Source: Sparassis latifolia (taxonomy: Eukaryota; Basidiomycota; Agaricomycetes; Polyporales; Sparassidaceae). From it: 64,000 nucleotides of DNA. Positions within the stretch are counted from its first letter, which is position 1, and each line of letters opens with the position of its first letter. The DNA is taken from assembly GCA_018466975.1 (NCBI GenBank), contig CM031557.1:1612001-1676000 (forward strand), given 5' to 3'. Below the pieces are notes generated by a model. The model had not been told where the DNA came from and searched no databases. It was given only the letters and a program-made list of their open reading frames with translations. A program made the position numbers and the translations under genes. This document shows positions 12,357 through 23,701 of the stretch, one piece after another.

Positions 12357-13343
12357 CTACCACGTCCGGAGAGGCACCATCTTCCTGCCTCGGTCTCGTG
12401 CGATATCGTCGGGAGAACGCATCCCTACACGCTTGTCCAGTCTCCGCCCCTTCCCACCAACACCATTGCCCATGCCCATCGGGGCATTGCCCGGCATCAA
12501 CATTTGCATCGTCGCCCGGACGACCATCATTGGGTTCCGGCTCCCCCACACCTTTGCGCTCGCGTCCCTGATTCCCGCCGCCTTCAGTATGTGGTAAATA
12601 TGCGGGTTGACGTGCAGACCGAATCCGACTGGCCGCGGGCGGATAATTACGCGCGTGGACGCGAATTTGTTCTCCATCTCCGTCCAGACTGTGCGATCCT
12701 CGAAGCGCTCGACGTAGTCCATGTTCCGCACGGCCTCGACGAGAGCCTGGTGCATCGCATGCGCACCGTCCGTCGCCTTTCCCTCACCAACGCCAACGAG
12801 GCCGTTCATGTCCCCGGCGACCATCATGTAATGAATTCTGGCCACTTTTCCCTTGCCCGTCTGCTGGACAACGCGGCGTGAGACCAAAGGATACTGGTAC
12901 AGCTTGTTGGCGATGTCGCGTGAACCGATGTGGAGGAAGTTCAGAGGATCAGGCTCACTGTCCCTCTCATGTTCCTCAGCATCCGGGTGCTTTTCTTGCG
13001 TCTCGCCCAACTTCTCCTTCAGCGCGAGGAACATGGAGGGGTCGTTCCGGATGACTACTTTGTTTTCGTAAGGAGTGAAGCGGCTGGGGGGGAACGTGGC
13101 AGAATCGTGGAGGTCCATGAGGACGTCTGGCTCCATCAGGTCGGGAAAACCGCCGTCCTCCTGCAACTTTTGGAGGTAGAGGCGCGAGCGCTTGTCGACT
13201 TCTTCCTGTGATGGCGGCTTCGAGACGTTGGAGGAGGAAGGGACATCAGTGTAGTGACGGACAGAAGGTAGCAGGCGACATTGTCGCCGCGTTCGAGCAG
13301 TGCGAGAGATACCTGAGACGAGTGTTCCGCTGAGCTTGTTCAT
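12357..13343 (-). CDS. MRPS5: Mitochondrial small ribosomal subunit protein uS5m
   Basis: Intronless frame of 328 codons. It belongs to the uS5 family of the mitochondrial 37S ribosomal subunit. The first about 30 residues are rich in Arg, Ser and Thr without acids (a mitochondrial presequence). The S5 N-terminal double-stranded-RNA-binding-like core is at about residues 160-230, with GKVARIHYMMVAGDMNGLVG and GEGKATDGAHAMHQALVEAV. The S5 C-terminal domain follows, with RVIIRPRPVGFGLHVNPHIY and AAGIRDASAKVWGSRNPMMV. Fungal mitochondrial S5 proteins are usually 300-400 residues, so length fits. Confidence 0.93.
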   Translation of the reverse strand: MNKLSGTLVSGISRTARTRRQCRLLPSVRHYTDVPSSSNVSKPPSQEEVDKRSRLYLQKLQEDGGFPDLMEPDVLMDLHDSATFPPSRFTPYENKVVIRNDPSMFLALKEKLGETQEKHPDAEEHERDSEPDPLNFLHIGSRDIANKLYQYPLVSRRVVQQTGKGKVARIHYMMVAGDMNGLVGVGEGKATDGAHAMHQALVEAVRNMDYVERFEDRTVWTEMENKFASTRVIIRPRPVGFGLHVNPHIYHILKAAGIRDASAKVWGSRNPMMVVRATMQMLMPGNAPMGMGNGVGGKGRRLDKRVGMRSPDDIARDRGRKMVPLRTW

Positions 13344-13579
13344 CGTCGCCGCCGTCGCCCGACTCGGACGTGGTCGAGCGTAGCAGTGAAAAGTTGTGTT
13401 TGAATGGGCGCCTGCAGGGAACTCTAGATCTGCTCCGCCACATCTACTTAATTACGTACGACTTGTTTAGTTTGCTTGGACAAAACATCTTTGCTCAAAG
13501 TATTATTTGGAGCGACAGCAGAACCACGAGAGGAGGTATTATTCCCTAGACTAGTGACACGGCTTTGCTATAGCAAGAC

Positions 13580-14482
13580 TCAAGGAACCTGCGCTAGACC
13601 GTGACAATTTCGTTCGCTAACATCTCTTCCGACGCTCGCCACGGTCGAATCATACTCAGCTTCATAAAAGTCGCATCTGAAATAACTAGATTCGAAATCT
13701 ATGACTGTACATGCCAGGGTCCTTCCCGTAAGTGGCTCACGAAAATGAATCTGCCGATCAACAACTGCCAATTTACCAGCCAATTTGCATTGGGAGTCAT
13801 CGGAGCTGTTGACAGGAAGGAAGGTGGGTAGCTGATCTGCCTGGAGAGGTTGACTGACGTTGCTATCTTTATCACGAACGACGTCTGGATCGCAGTACTC
13901 TGCTGAGAACTTCTTATAACTAGCAAAGAGTTCAACATGTTTAAACTCGATGTTAATAAAGGACGTACGCGATGGAGCCACCTTTGCTTATAATCTCTTC
14001 CCCTTTGGGATGCCTACTGATATCTTGAGATTGGAGTGCCCATACCGCTGCGTAATACACGAAGCCAATGATGAACCACCTCGCAGTGAGTTGTTAGCTT
14101 CACAAAGACAAGTAAGATAGAAGTGATAAGCACTCGTGAATAGAATGCGCAGCGGAAATTTGTTGCATTTCACGTAGAATTCTTTCCTTGCTTGCTCATC
14201 ATTCTCAGGCGGCGGATGATTCGGATAGTCAGGATTGGCTCTCCATTCCGTCATTGCCACCTCGTATGCTGCCTCAAAGCAAGCCCCAGTGCCAATGACT
14301 TGAGTTTTTTGCACGGTCACTGAGTGAAGAACATAATAATCAACGAATTTCTGGGTCAGACGCTCTGTGGCAGCATCCATGGATGGACACGGCTGGACAG
14401 GAAGGATGGGTAAGAAGGCGCTCGTTTGCTTATTGGATGAATTGCTATTTACACAATACTTGACGGCCCAGATTTGCCACAC
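13580..14482 (-). CDS. Hypothetical protein, probably multi-exon
   Basis: Two adjacent minus-strand frames, 13988-14482 (164 codons) and 13580-13981 (133 codons), look like exons of one gene. The first contains an internal start-like MDAATERLTQKFVDYYVLHS and a charged segment with PDYPNHPPPENDEQARK; the second contains KHVELFASYKKFSAEYCDPD. I recognise no domain. Exon joins are not resolved and the start is unknown; it could also be a decayed gene. Confidence 0.35.
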
Positions 14483-14755
14483 GTGGATGTCCTGAAGGTT
14501 AAACTAGAGCGTCAGTCAGTTACTATACATACATAATGTAGGGGCTTGGTGAACTTGTTCAAGTTGAGCGCTATTCTACGTTGCAGTTTCGTCACAGAGT
14601 CACGTATTGTGACGACGACCTATTGTGATTTCGTCCTTGCGGCAAGACAAGTAATTCCATCACCATCGTCCTTGACATCAAAGCGATATTTAGGTTGTGA
14701 AATTTACTGGTGGATTTGGGTGTATTCTCTCAAGCAACCTCCTCGTCGTCACCCG

Positions 14756-15608
14756 ATGGCAGATGCGACCGGGAACTCGCATAACTCCATATCCTCTGAA
14801 CTGGCGGGGTCGGACCTGTCCAACCTTTACGGTTCGATAGACAGAATCAAGTAAGCCTTGTGCTCGCGTTCTCATGGACGGCCGCTGTAACGAGCGAAGT
14901 GTGCACGGTTTGAACTTGACTGTGCCAGAGGACGCGCAAGCTGTGATCAAGCCGTGGGACGAGCGCGAGGATACGTCCAAGTCCGCCGAATCTGGCGTGG
15001 ATGACCAGGTCCGGGTGAACTGCGTGTGCTGATTGATTTCCTGACCTCGTACGTCCCGTAGGTCATCATACACGTTCCGTTCACCCAAAATGTACGTGTA
15101 AAATCGGTGCTGCTCAAGCTGGGTAAGTGTTTCTAGACTCAAAGTGTGCGGATCGGGAACGTTTATATTACTGGGTGCGTCAGGCAGAGGTGAAGAGACT
15201 CCGCGCCGGCTACGAATATACGCGAATCACACCAACATAGTCGATTTCAACGAAGCCGAGGAAGTGACACCTCAGCTAAACATCAACCTTCTCGAGGAGA
15301 AGTTGCCGTTACCGAATATCCCATGCGCAGTGCTGTGTTTGCGAATATTCATTCGCTATCACTGTTCTTCGTACGTCTCTTCACTCACGTCCAGGCATTC
15401 TTGTCAAATTGATACTCCTCCACAGTGTGATTCTGTTGGTGGGAACTCTCTCAGAATTTTTTACATTGGCTTTAGAGGAGACAGCCGAAACCAGCGCAAG
15501 GACGCTACCCAGAAGTTAGAGATCCCCGCTGCCAATGCTGCTGATGCGTCTTTGGTGGATCGAGTGTCCGAGAGATCTAGAGGCTCACAACAGCCAACAG
15601 CACGATGA
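14756..15608 (+). CDS. PITH-domain protein, with one frame break
   Basis: PITH (proteasome-interacting thioredoxin C-terminal) domain protein; in other eukaryotes stand-alone PITH proteins (PITHD1 type) or thioredoxin-like protein TXNL1 associate with the 26S proteasome. Exons 14756-14850, 14900-15008, 15062-15122, 15184-15370 and 15426-15608. Family marks: NLYGSIDRINVHGLNLTVPE, VIKPWDERED, SAESGVDDQVIIHVPF, SVLLKLGRGEETPRRLRIYA, FNEAEEVTPQLNINLLE, then EYPMRSAVFANIHSLSLFF in the neighbouring frame, and SLRIFYIGFRGD. Exons total 635 nt. One base is missing at GAGGAGAAG (15294-15302); one extra G restores 211 codons and the family sequence. The break is either an assembly indel or a null allele. 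Confidence 0.85.
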
Positions 15609-17170
15609 CAACTGCATGTGTATTGTATCACCCGCTGCAATCATCTATCTGTTCACTCATACCTGAAAAAAAGGTGCATGGAAGTCCAGTGATCATACTT
15701 CCGGGTGATACTGTAACTATATATCAGTGACCCGGATATGCCGTAAGTGCCATACTTTTTTCTACAGCCCCGACCGATTGCCTCAAAGTTATTCAGAGAT
15801 GCTCTTATTCATTGCACTTCAACACTGTAAAAGTTTGAGAATTCAATGTGGCCATCTTGGGACCCATGAAAATCGGGATTGCAGGAGTGTATTTGCTGGT
15901 GCCACACCTCGGCATGTCTCCGAATGTTCAACACTGGATGACTTTCCGTAAGGATTTAGCGATTTCCTTAATTTTGGAAGGCATTCCCAATATAGGTTAG
16001 TTCATTTTTGCAAGATCTGGGATTTGCATGTCGACGAAGTCCCTCCTTCAAAATTGGTTTGGACAACCTGTAACTGCTCATTTCAAGCATCCGAACGATA
16101 TACAAATCATGTAGGATGGGGGGAGACACAGTGTTCACCAAGAATTGGTGTCGTGAGGGTGTGACCACACTGTGGGCGTCAAAGACGACCTCGGCGATCA
16201 GATTTCCTGTTATGGAATGCCATCAATCCTAAATTTGCGTGGTTAACAACGTGGAGGGGACCCCCCGGGCTAAAACCTCGAAGAAGGGATGTGGCAACTT
16301 CTTCCTCCCTTCACAAAAACTCTCAAGGCTGCAGGATTTGTCTTTGTGGAACTCCAGCAAACAATTCCAGGTGAAAAATTGTACACTTCCCCTGGAGGTT
16401 GCACGCTCGACATGCCATCGGCGATGGGCGCCAAAGGCATGTCCCCGGCGCTTATTGAGTGTGGAGAAGCGCCAGGTCCCGGCGAAGGCCGCGGTCGTAT
16501 TTGGAGAAGCGATACATACTTCTAAAAATTTAAGGTTGTGCCAAGGGCGGCGAAGGCCGCGGTCGTATTTGTTTCTAGCATTCTGGGAATTTAGAGTATG
16601 CTCTAAATCCTTAATTTCCTTACGGAAAGTCATCCACTACTCAGAAAGATCTGAAAAAAGGTCTGTAGCATTCTATGTGCTACAGAAACAATCTCTGAGA
16701 TGCCGAAGACAATCGGGCAAGATGGCATGTGGTGGGACCAGAAGTGCCATATTATGGCACATCCGGGTCATCGATAAGTAGTAGTACTGTTTGCTTTGCA
16801 CTCCTTGGGGCATGCAGGTCTCGATACATACTTCTAAAAAAATAGTTGTGCATCAAGGGCGGCCGCGCCGCCGCGGGCCACAGACGCGTAAGGGGTCACG
16901 TGATCTGGCGTTGAATGGCCACGCCTTGAACTCCCTTTGCCTTGTTCTCTCAATTTCCTCGCACTTTCCCTCCATAGGCCGCCACATTTCCAAACTGCAG
17001 GCGAAATCGGGCCAGAGGTGCTTGATTTTGGGCTGTATACCATTTTAGGGCCAAATAGCACGAAAACCAAGTCGGAGACTAGAGCACATCCACCAAACCG
17101 CGCCATCCTCTTTTTCCCGCGACGAAGAGCGAAGAGAAACAAAGCAGATTAGACATAGAGACAGGGCGGG
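15609..17170. other. Repeat-bearing intergenic region
   Basis: About 1.6 kb with no convincing gene. The GC-rich stretch 16440-16900 contains degenerate direct repeats (listed separately). A palindrome-like GTAGCATTCTATGTGCTAC is at 16666-16684. ORFs on both strands across 16230-16780 overlap this repeat and have no recognisable domain, so I take them as part of a decayed element. Confidence 0.4.
16481..16880. repeat. Degenerate direct repeats
   Basis: The 22-bp motif beginning GGCGAAGGCCGCGGTCG occurs at 16481-16502 and 16549-16570. A second motif GATACATACTTCTAAAAA occurs at 16511-16528 and 16823-16840, each time followed after about 25 bp by a GGGCGGC-type GC-rich block. This looks like remnants of a repeated element, superfamily unknown. 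Confidence 0.6.
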
Positions 17171-19670
17171 ATGGAAGTAGTGCGTGGTGTTCCTTCTCAC
17201 CCACATCAAATTTTCTGACGGCGCCACAGGACGAAACGGCCGACGGCTTGCTCACGCTGTTCGACATAACGCTCGAAAACTTTCCCTGGCGCCCGCCGGT
17301 CCCACAGGAGATTGAGGCGCGGCGCGTACAACTCGCAGATGTGCTTATTTTTGATATTCTGCTTGCCTCGGGTGGGATCCGGCATGCAAGCATACTCTAC
17401 CCGCCCGCAGACGCGCACGCGCTGCAGCGCCTGCTCGATGCGATCGTCAGTTCGACGTACGACGCGCTCAAGCAGGACTGTCTTATCTATTTTTTGCTCA
17501 GATGGCATCGTGATGGGCGAGAGCAGCAGTTTATGAAGGACCGGTGCATTTCGCCACAGTTCGTGGCGCTTGCGGATGCGTACTGGTACTTGGATACGGG
17601 TATAGATGTTGGGGTGCGCACAGTTGGTTCATCATCCTTGGCTTTGCGTGACGGTGCATTCCAAATCAGAAAGGAATATCTCTGCTCGCCGACGCCCGGC
17701 TAAATAAAGACTACACGTCGAAGATCCTGCAAGTGCTGTCACTAACCGACACTCCCGGCGCGTTCATCCGCCAGTACGTCCGCACCGCGAAGCCACTGCT
17801 GACGGAGCCCGATGACATCGATGCGTACGCACTTGCGCTCGCGGAATCGAGCCTCATGGAGGCGTGGCAATACCAGCGGACATTTTCCGAGAAAACCGAC
17901 ACACGTCGGCAGCTTCTGCGGGGGATCCTGGACTGGTGCTTGACGCGTGAGTCCTTCTCAACCCATATAGAGACCCGTCGCTGACCACTCACACTTCTCA
18001 CCTGGTACAGCAAGACCTCGCGCAACCCCGCTCAAGCACCTGCTAGCCTTCCCCTTCTCCGACTACGAACAATCCTCCGTCAACTCCTACGCGCTGAACC
18101 CGCCCGCAGGTCTCCCGCCACATTCTGTGTCCGCAATCCAGGACCTCGTATGCCTGCGCCTCGTGCAGAGCGGGCAATTCGCTGCGGCGATCGTGCTCGA
18201 CCGCCGATTCTCCAACGTGTCCGGGTCCGGCGGCGTCGGTGACCGCAGCGAGCGCGCGGCGCACGAGCGCCGGCAGATGATGGACGAGCTCATGACGCTT
18301 ATGCCCGCGGCTGAGCGGCTGCTGCTAGAGCTCGAGCTCGAGCAGCTCGCGCAGGGCAAGGGCGAACCCTCGCTTTCTGCATCCTGCAGCGCGTCACCGT
18401 GGACTACGCGCGCGAGCGACTTGAACATGTCCTGGGAAAACGTGCGTGCCCCGCTGGCCGCAAATGGTGCGAGTATATCTGCAGGGGCGAAAACCGCGCG
18501 CGTCGACAGTCCTCTCCCACCAATACCGCGCCGCTCTGGCGCGCCTCGGTTCGGCATGTCGGTTCCTGCACATCAGGCTGTACCCGATGACGACATGCTT
18601 CCTCCCCTCATACCCACCACACAAGCACCCCACATTCCAACATCCATCTCTGCCCCGCCAAAACCACCGATCTTCCACTCTACCTTCGCTCCCCGCAAAT
18701 CGCTTGGAAGCACGCCCTTCGCGGGCCTCTCAAGCCAACCATTCGCTGCGGGACAGCCATTCTCCCCATTGCAAAATTCGCGAGGGCCTGCATTGCAGGC
18801 CGCCCGGGCTCGCTGTTCGAGCTTGCGGGCAGCGCGAACCAGAAACCCAACGCGTTCTACCAGCCGCCGCCCCCTGCGACGGGTAAGCGGCCGTTCGGCC
18901 AGGACGCCCCGCGACCGGCTGTACCTCCCCCACCGCGTTCCGCACCACAGAAGGCCGTCACGCCCACACAGCCGGACGAGGACGTCACTATGGAGCCAGG
19001 AGAGCCTCCCGAGCACGTAGGAAACGGCAGCGCGCGCGCAGGCGAGCAGCATGCAGACGGCGAGCGCGTATCCGCCGAGTTCTCCGTGTCTGTGTTTTCA
19101 CGTCCCCTCCCTCCGGACACTCTCGCGGACGACGAGAAGCCACGTCCTGCACAGCCTGAGCTCCGCCAGAAGTCAACGTCACTCATGCCGCCCGGCGCGT
19201 TTCTCCCGGATTCGGACGAGAGCGAGTCCGAGCGCCTGCCTACCCCAGTAGTGCCCGCACCCGCGCCCACGCATGCGCGCAGAAGAAAGCCGGAGCCGCG
19301 CACGCCTTCGCCCCCGTCGGCGCACACGCGCAGCGCGCGCCGCGGCTTGCGGCGGAGCATTCCGGGGGCTCTGATGCCAGACGACGGGGACGACGAAGAG
19401 GAAGAGGAAGAGGACACTGTCCCGCCGCTCCCACCAACCACCGCCCGCCGCCCGACTCGACGAGCGCGCGCACGTAGCAGCGCGGAGAGTGTCGACAGTC
19501 AGGATGATGAGCCCCCCACACCCGCGCGCCTGCGACGCTCGTCGCGGCTATCCGCGGCGCCAGCGCACGAGGAAGAGGTGGTTCCGGCGACACCTGCAAA
19601 GACAAGGAGACAAAGTACGCGTCCGTCGACTGGCACGACACCTGCGAAGACGGCTCGGAAGAAGCGGTGA
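17171..19670 (+). CDS. ELYS-like nucleoporin, with one frame break
   Basis: Probable fungal ELYS-like protein, which links the nuclear pore to chromatin. Exons 17171-17179 (only MEV), 17230-17613, 17670-17946 and 18011-19670. The helical ELYS-like domain spans about residues 5-320, with LLTLFDITLENFPWRPPVP, DALKQDCLIYFLLRWHRDG, ADAYWYLDTGIDVGKGISLL, KDYTSKILQVLSLTDTPGAF and DLVCLRLVQSGQFAAAIVLD. The rest is Pro/Ser-rich, then acidic (DDEEEEEED) and basic stretches. The frame breaks near 18781-18790: before it SSQPFAAGQPFSPLQNS, after it one frame over GSLFELAGSANQKPNAF. There is no GT donor between about 18583 and 18890, so an intron cannot explain it. One extra G in the GGG at 18784-18786 gives 776 codons. 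Confidence 0.75.
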
Positions 19671-20232
19671 ATGCGGACGTATTGCGTGTTTTGATTGCTG
19701 TGTATACCTGGATTGAAATTTACAGTAGTATGTTAGTCTTTCCTTCACCCTGCAAATATTGATACCACACGGTTACGGGTGACGCTCAAAATCAACGTGG
19801 ACTTACGAATTGGCTGCGAGCTTCTGGTCATCAAGTCGAGATGATAAGTCACGGACCATGAGAAAGCACAGAAATGAACAAGTACTTTGGGAAGTCGACT
19901 GCTCTGTTACAGCTGACGCCGACGCCACAGCGGTTGTTGATGGTTGTTGTCCAAAGGCTTCGACAGCCACGTGCTACGCTACACCTCCACAACGATGACG
20001 TTGCCAACAGGTACCTGCCTAGCGCCAAGGGCAGGCTGGACTCTGGAGTACATCACGCGCCTGTAGGAGCCACACCTTGGCGCGATGACCGCTCCCCGCG
20101 TCATTCTCCGCTGCGCATTCTCCACACGCCATTGTGCATAAAGCTCGATGATTTGAGTTCTAGCGCATCTCAGAAACCCTCCTCAAACATCTCCGAGTCT
20201 TAACTGAAGTACCAAATAATTTCTCGCACAGC
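19671..20232. other. Intergenic
   Basis: 562 bp between the ELYS-like gene and the glycine-rich gene, both on the + strand. It should contain the terminator of the first and the promoter of the second. No recognised motif. Confidence 0.4.
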
Positions 20233-21048
20233 ATGGGTATTTTTGGAAAGAACAACAACAAGGTATGCAGTAAATTGTCCGTCGCAAAGTTCTGGCGTTG
20301 ACCAGGCAGATACAGAAGCAGGCCGACGCTAACCCAACGAACCCAATTAACCCAGCCAATGTAGGCCAAACTGGCCAATACGACAATGCTGGGACGGGTC
20401 AGTACGACAACGCAGGATCTGGCGTCGGGAACCAAGCACCTACAGATAATACACAGCCTGGCCCTCGCCACCACCATCACCATCAGCATGGCGGCGGCGG
20501 CGGCGGCGACCTCAACACCCGCGACTACGCCGGTGGACCTAACACCGGCTACGGTGCTGGAGGAAACCAGGGCAACATCGGAGGATATGTAAGTGACCCC
20601 TGACCTCCTCACATCTCCCACTTACTCAGCTTCACAGAATGCCGTCTCGGACCCGCACAACCAGCCCGTCGGGCAAAGTAGTGTCCCGCCAGCGGGCGCG
20701 ATTAATGACGGCCCGCGCAGCAGCGGGGGTGGCGGGCGCACGGTCGGCCGCGTCGAGCAGGCGGTGGGTTCGATGGTGGGCAGCCAGGCGCTCAAGGAGA
20801 AGGGCCTCCTGAAGGAGCAGGAGGCCGGTGCGTTCAAGGCACAGAGCGCTGAGATAGGCGAGGCAGAGCGCCTCGAGCGAGAGGCCGTCATGCGCCGCGA
20901 GCGCGCAGTCGCACACGGTGAGAGGGGTTTGTTGTCTAGAGGCCGGGAAAAGATTTTAATGCCTGTGATAGGTGCCCATCCAGACAACAAGTATCTCGGC
21001 GGAAGGCAGGGTGGCCCCACCGGTGGTTCTCGTGAAGAGCAGTATTAG
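20233..21048 (+). CDS. Gly/His-rich hypothetical protein
   Basis: Three exons, 20233-20262, 20310-20588 and 20638-21048, give 239 codons. The N-terminus MGIFGKNNNK is followed by NPTNPINPANVGQTGQYDNA with a repeated GQYDNAG motif, a histidine run HHHHHQH next to six glycines, and an alpha-helical charged C-terminal half (GRVEQAVGSMVGSQALKEKG, EAERLEREAVMRRERAVAHG). No signal peptide or membrane segment. The C-terminal part recalls CsbD-like/hydrophilin-type stress proteins found in Agaricomycetes, but I cannot name a family with certainty. Confidence 0.8.
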
Positions 21049-21461
21049 AGCATTCCGACAATTTGAAGACCAAGACTAATGTAGTGCAGGTAGAGTCATT
21101 GTCGATAGGTCCTTGAATATTCCGAGAATCTGTGAGAGACTCCTTGATATGGTCGACGCGGCCATGATGCCTGGGCTGCGAATCCGGGACATCCATGCGC
21201 TCGCACTCAGGCAATTACAAAGGTAAGGTGTCCCTGACACAAGTTTCAATGGATTTTAGAGAAACTAAACAACTAGCAAGAGCTGTAAGTATGACTCAGG
21301 AAGGGATAAACCAGAGCCAGACCTCCCGACACATATCCCACAAGGGAAGCTGAGAAGCGTCTCTACTTATACTTACACCCTAGCTTGTAGTAATCACGTC
21401 GCTAAGTAGTTACCCGCACCGGTACTGACCTATAATGACGAAGCAATGAGAAATGCACCAT
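21049..21461. other. Intergenic
   Basis: Convergent 3' ends of the Gly/His-rich gene (+) and the first F-box gene (-). Nothing else seen. Confidence 0.4.
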
Positions 21462-22926
21462 TTACACTCGACCAATGTCAAGCAACTGACGCTCTACTAC
21501 GTGCGCCATTGATTCTGGAAGCTGCTCGACCTCAGGCAGAATCCCTCCGGCACGAAACTTCACATGAAAAGTGCCGCGATAATGACATCCACCAATTATG
21601 ATGTACTCCAAGGATGAAACATTTCCAGCTACCTGTCTTGCCAATCCTTGATAAGTAGAATCAAGGACATGCGATGGTGCAGATATATATATGTCTCTCG
21701 TGCCAATCAATGACAGACCGATGAGTGACAGGGCACCCAGAAGGAGTGTGTGTTCCACCTGTGCCACAAAGGAGTTAGCACATCCATTTCGCGAGGATAA
21801 CATGCGTGATCTAAACGCACAACAGCTCTTTCGAATAATCGATGCCGCAAACGTCGGAAGCCACCACGGAGAATTAAATACTGCACGTGAGGGGCTGCTT
21901 GTGCTATTTGCGTCAGGCATTCCGCTATGTCCGAGACGACGCATGACAGCACGATCGGAGAACAACGCTGGACATAGGACACGATATTAGGATATGACTC
22001 CCACTCATACAAGTCGAGGTGACGGGCACTGCATGGAAAGAGCGTAGCGTGGAAGGACCCAACGTGAATGCGATCCATATTCTCCCAGGCAATACTGTCC
22101 TCTTCACGCCAGGAGTATTCCGCAGAGACAGTTAGGTCTAGATAACGGACTGCGGGGAATGCATGCGACAGTTCGGAAAGGTCGACGCAACATCCCACCT
22201 CCAAAGTGTGAACCCAAGGCCAGACGAGACTGCCAGTATAGAATGAAGAATGACCGCTGATGCGGAGTACCTGCAAGGAATCGATGAAAGGGCGGAGCAG
22301 TAGGCCGTGGTTGTATCCACTCAAGTTAGAGAGATTGATTTCTCGGGGCCGGCTAGCCATCTTGGATAATAATTCGTACGTCTTGCATCCATCTGAGAAC
22401 AATTCCAGGTATTGAACGCCAGGAGGTACCCGCAAAGCACCCGCAAGGACAGGATATGTCTCAAAAAAAGAGTCGGGCATCTGGACCGATATTGATTCAA
22501 GACGAGTAGCGCGCCGGACGACTTGGGACAAGGAGTATGTCGCGGCTCCAGACTGGGAGAGAGCAGAAGCATCCCAGATACTCAATCTTCTCAAGTGCAG
22601 TATACGACCTGGGGAATCTGCGAGCATGAAGTTGCAATATTGAAGAAGCCGATCAACGTCCCATGAGTTATGAATGAGGCGGAACTCTTCGAGCAGTCGT
22701 GGAAGCGCCGCAGCATAGACATTCCTGCACGTCCTCATGAAAGGAAAGAGTTTACGAGGATGGATGTTTGATATGATCTCCTGAATCACATCGTCATTCA
22801 GAACATCGAAGTACAATTTTTGTCCTTCCTCCTGTGTGAAACGGCGATCTGCAAAAGCGCTACAATGGTCATACAAACTTCAAAAGGACGTGCATGAAAG
22901 CTCGAACCTGTTGATACTTCCGTCAT
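21462..22926 (-). CDS. F-box/LRR-like protein, copy 1
   Basis: Exons 22908-22926, 21887-22848 and 21462-21758 join to 425 codons starting MTEVSTDRRFTQEEGQKLYF. An F-box-like motif lies at about residues 18-55 (LNDDVIQEIISNIHPRKLFP, CRNVYAAALPRLL), followed by irregular leucine-rich repeats. F-box proteins act as substrate receptors of SCF ubiquitin ligases through Skp1; the target is unknown. The C-terminal exon carries VEHTLLLGALSLIGLSLIG and SSLEYIIIGGCHYRGTFHV. The 128-nt intron uses CAC|GTGCAG and CACAG|GTGG borders. The tandem partner at 23702-25080 has the same intron at the same site and same order of motifs, so the two arose by duplication. Confidence 0.8.
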
Positions 22927-23188
22927 GATTGTGAACGCAAGCCCCTAGAGTTATAGCTGGACAGTCAGATATATGGGCTGAACTGCTCTGCGTGCAACGG
23001 CGTGAGCGACTGAGCTGAAGATAAGCAACTTGTTGACGAAGGCGCAGACAAGTTCAAGTTGTGCAACGCCACAAAGGTCACGGCGCTTCCAATGTTCCCA
23101 GCACGTGATGTTTTAACCACGCGAACGTATTCTTGCACATCACTCTCATTTTCAGCCAATTCCCTCTGCTCCTATCCCTACTTTTACT

Positions 23189-23476
23189 ATGGATGATTTC
23201 ACACCATTCTCACCCACTGACGACGGTTACATTGAATCTGAATTTTCCACTTACATCTCCCGTGCCCTTGTCGCAGCCATTAATGTGGACGACCGTACGT
23301 TTTTGCCTCTCCGAGCTCTTGCCTTGCCGATATACAACCCCGCCGCACCGCCGGAGCATCCATATATCCGGGCATCATCCGGGTATTCCGCCCTCGTGCA
23401 GCTATACGCTCGTTGCAGTCAACTGTACTTACGCTTCGCGCGCTTTGTGATATTGCCCCGTGGTGATCCATCTTGA
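23189..23476 (+). CDS. Small hypothetical protein
   Basis: Open frame of 95 codons, MDDFTPFSPTDDGYIESEFS at the start, lying head-to-head with F-box copy 1 (263 bp between starts). The pyrimidine-rich leader CTACTTTTACT just before the ATG is typical of fungal 5' UTRs. No domain or homologous family recognised; no intron needed. Could be chance. Confidence 0.35.
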   Translation: MDDFTPFSPTDDGYIESEFSTYISRALVAAINVDDRTFLPLRALALPIYNPAAPPEHPYIRASSGYSALVQLYARCSQLYLRFARFVILPRGDPS

Positions 23477-23701
23477 GCATGCGCAGCGGGATTCAGGTAA
23501 ACATCAGTCATGTTATCCTAAATTCTATGAAAATTCTGTGGACAGGGGCATGACGCAAGACTGCAGGCAGGAAGGTATATTAACTCCAGGACAGATAACA
23601 CAGCATAAATCTCGAGACAACCACATCTACGAACTGCATCTGCTACCAAGACATCGGCAGAGACCTAGATTTCAAGTAAAGAAGCAACAACGATGCACCA
23701 C

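Noticed and set aside
16239..16781. 180-codon + strand ORF in the repeat region
   Set aside because: Includes both copies of a non-coding direct repeat and has no domain; the minus strand is open too.
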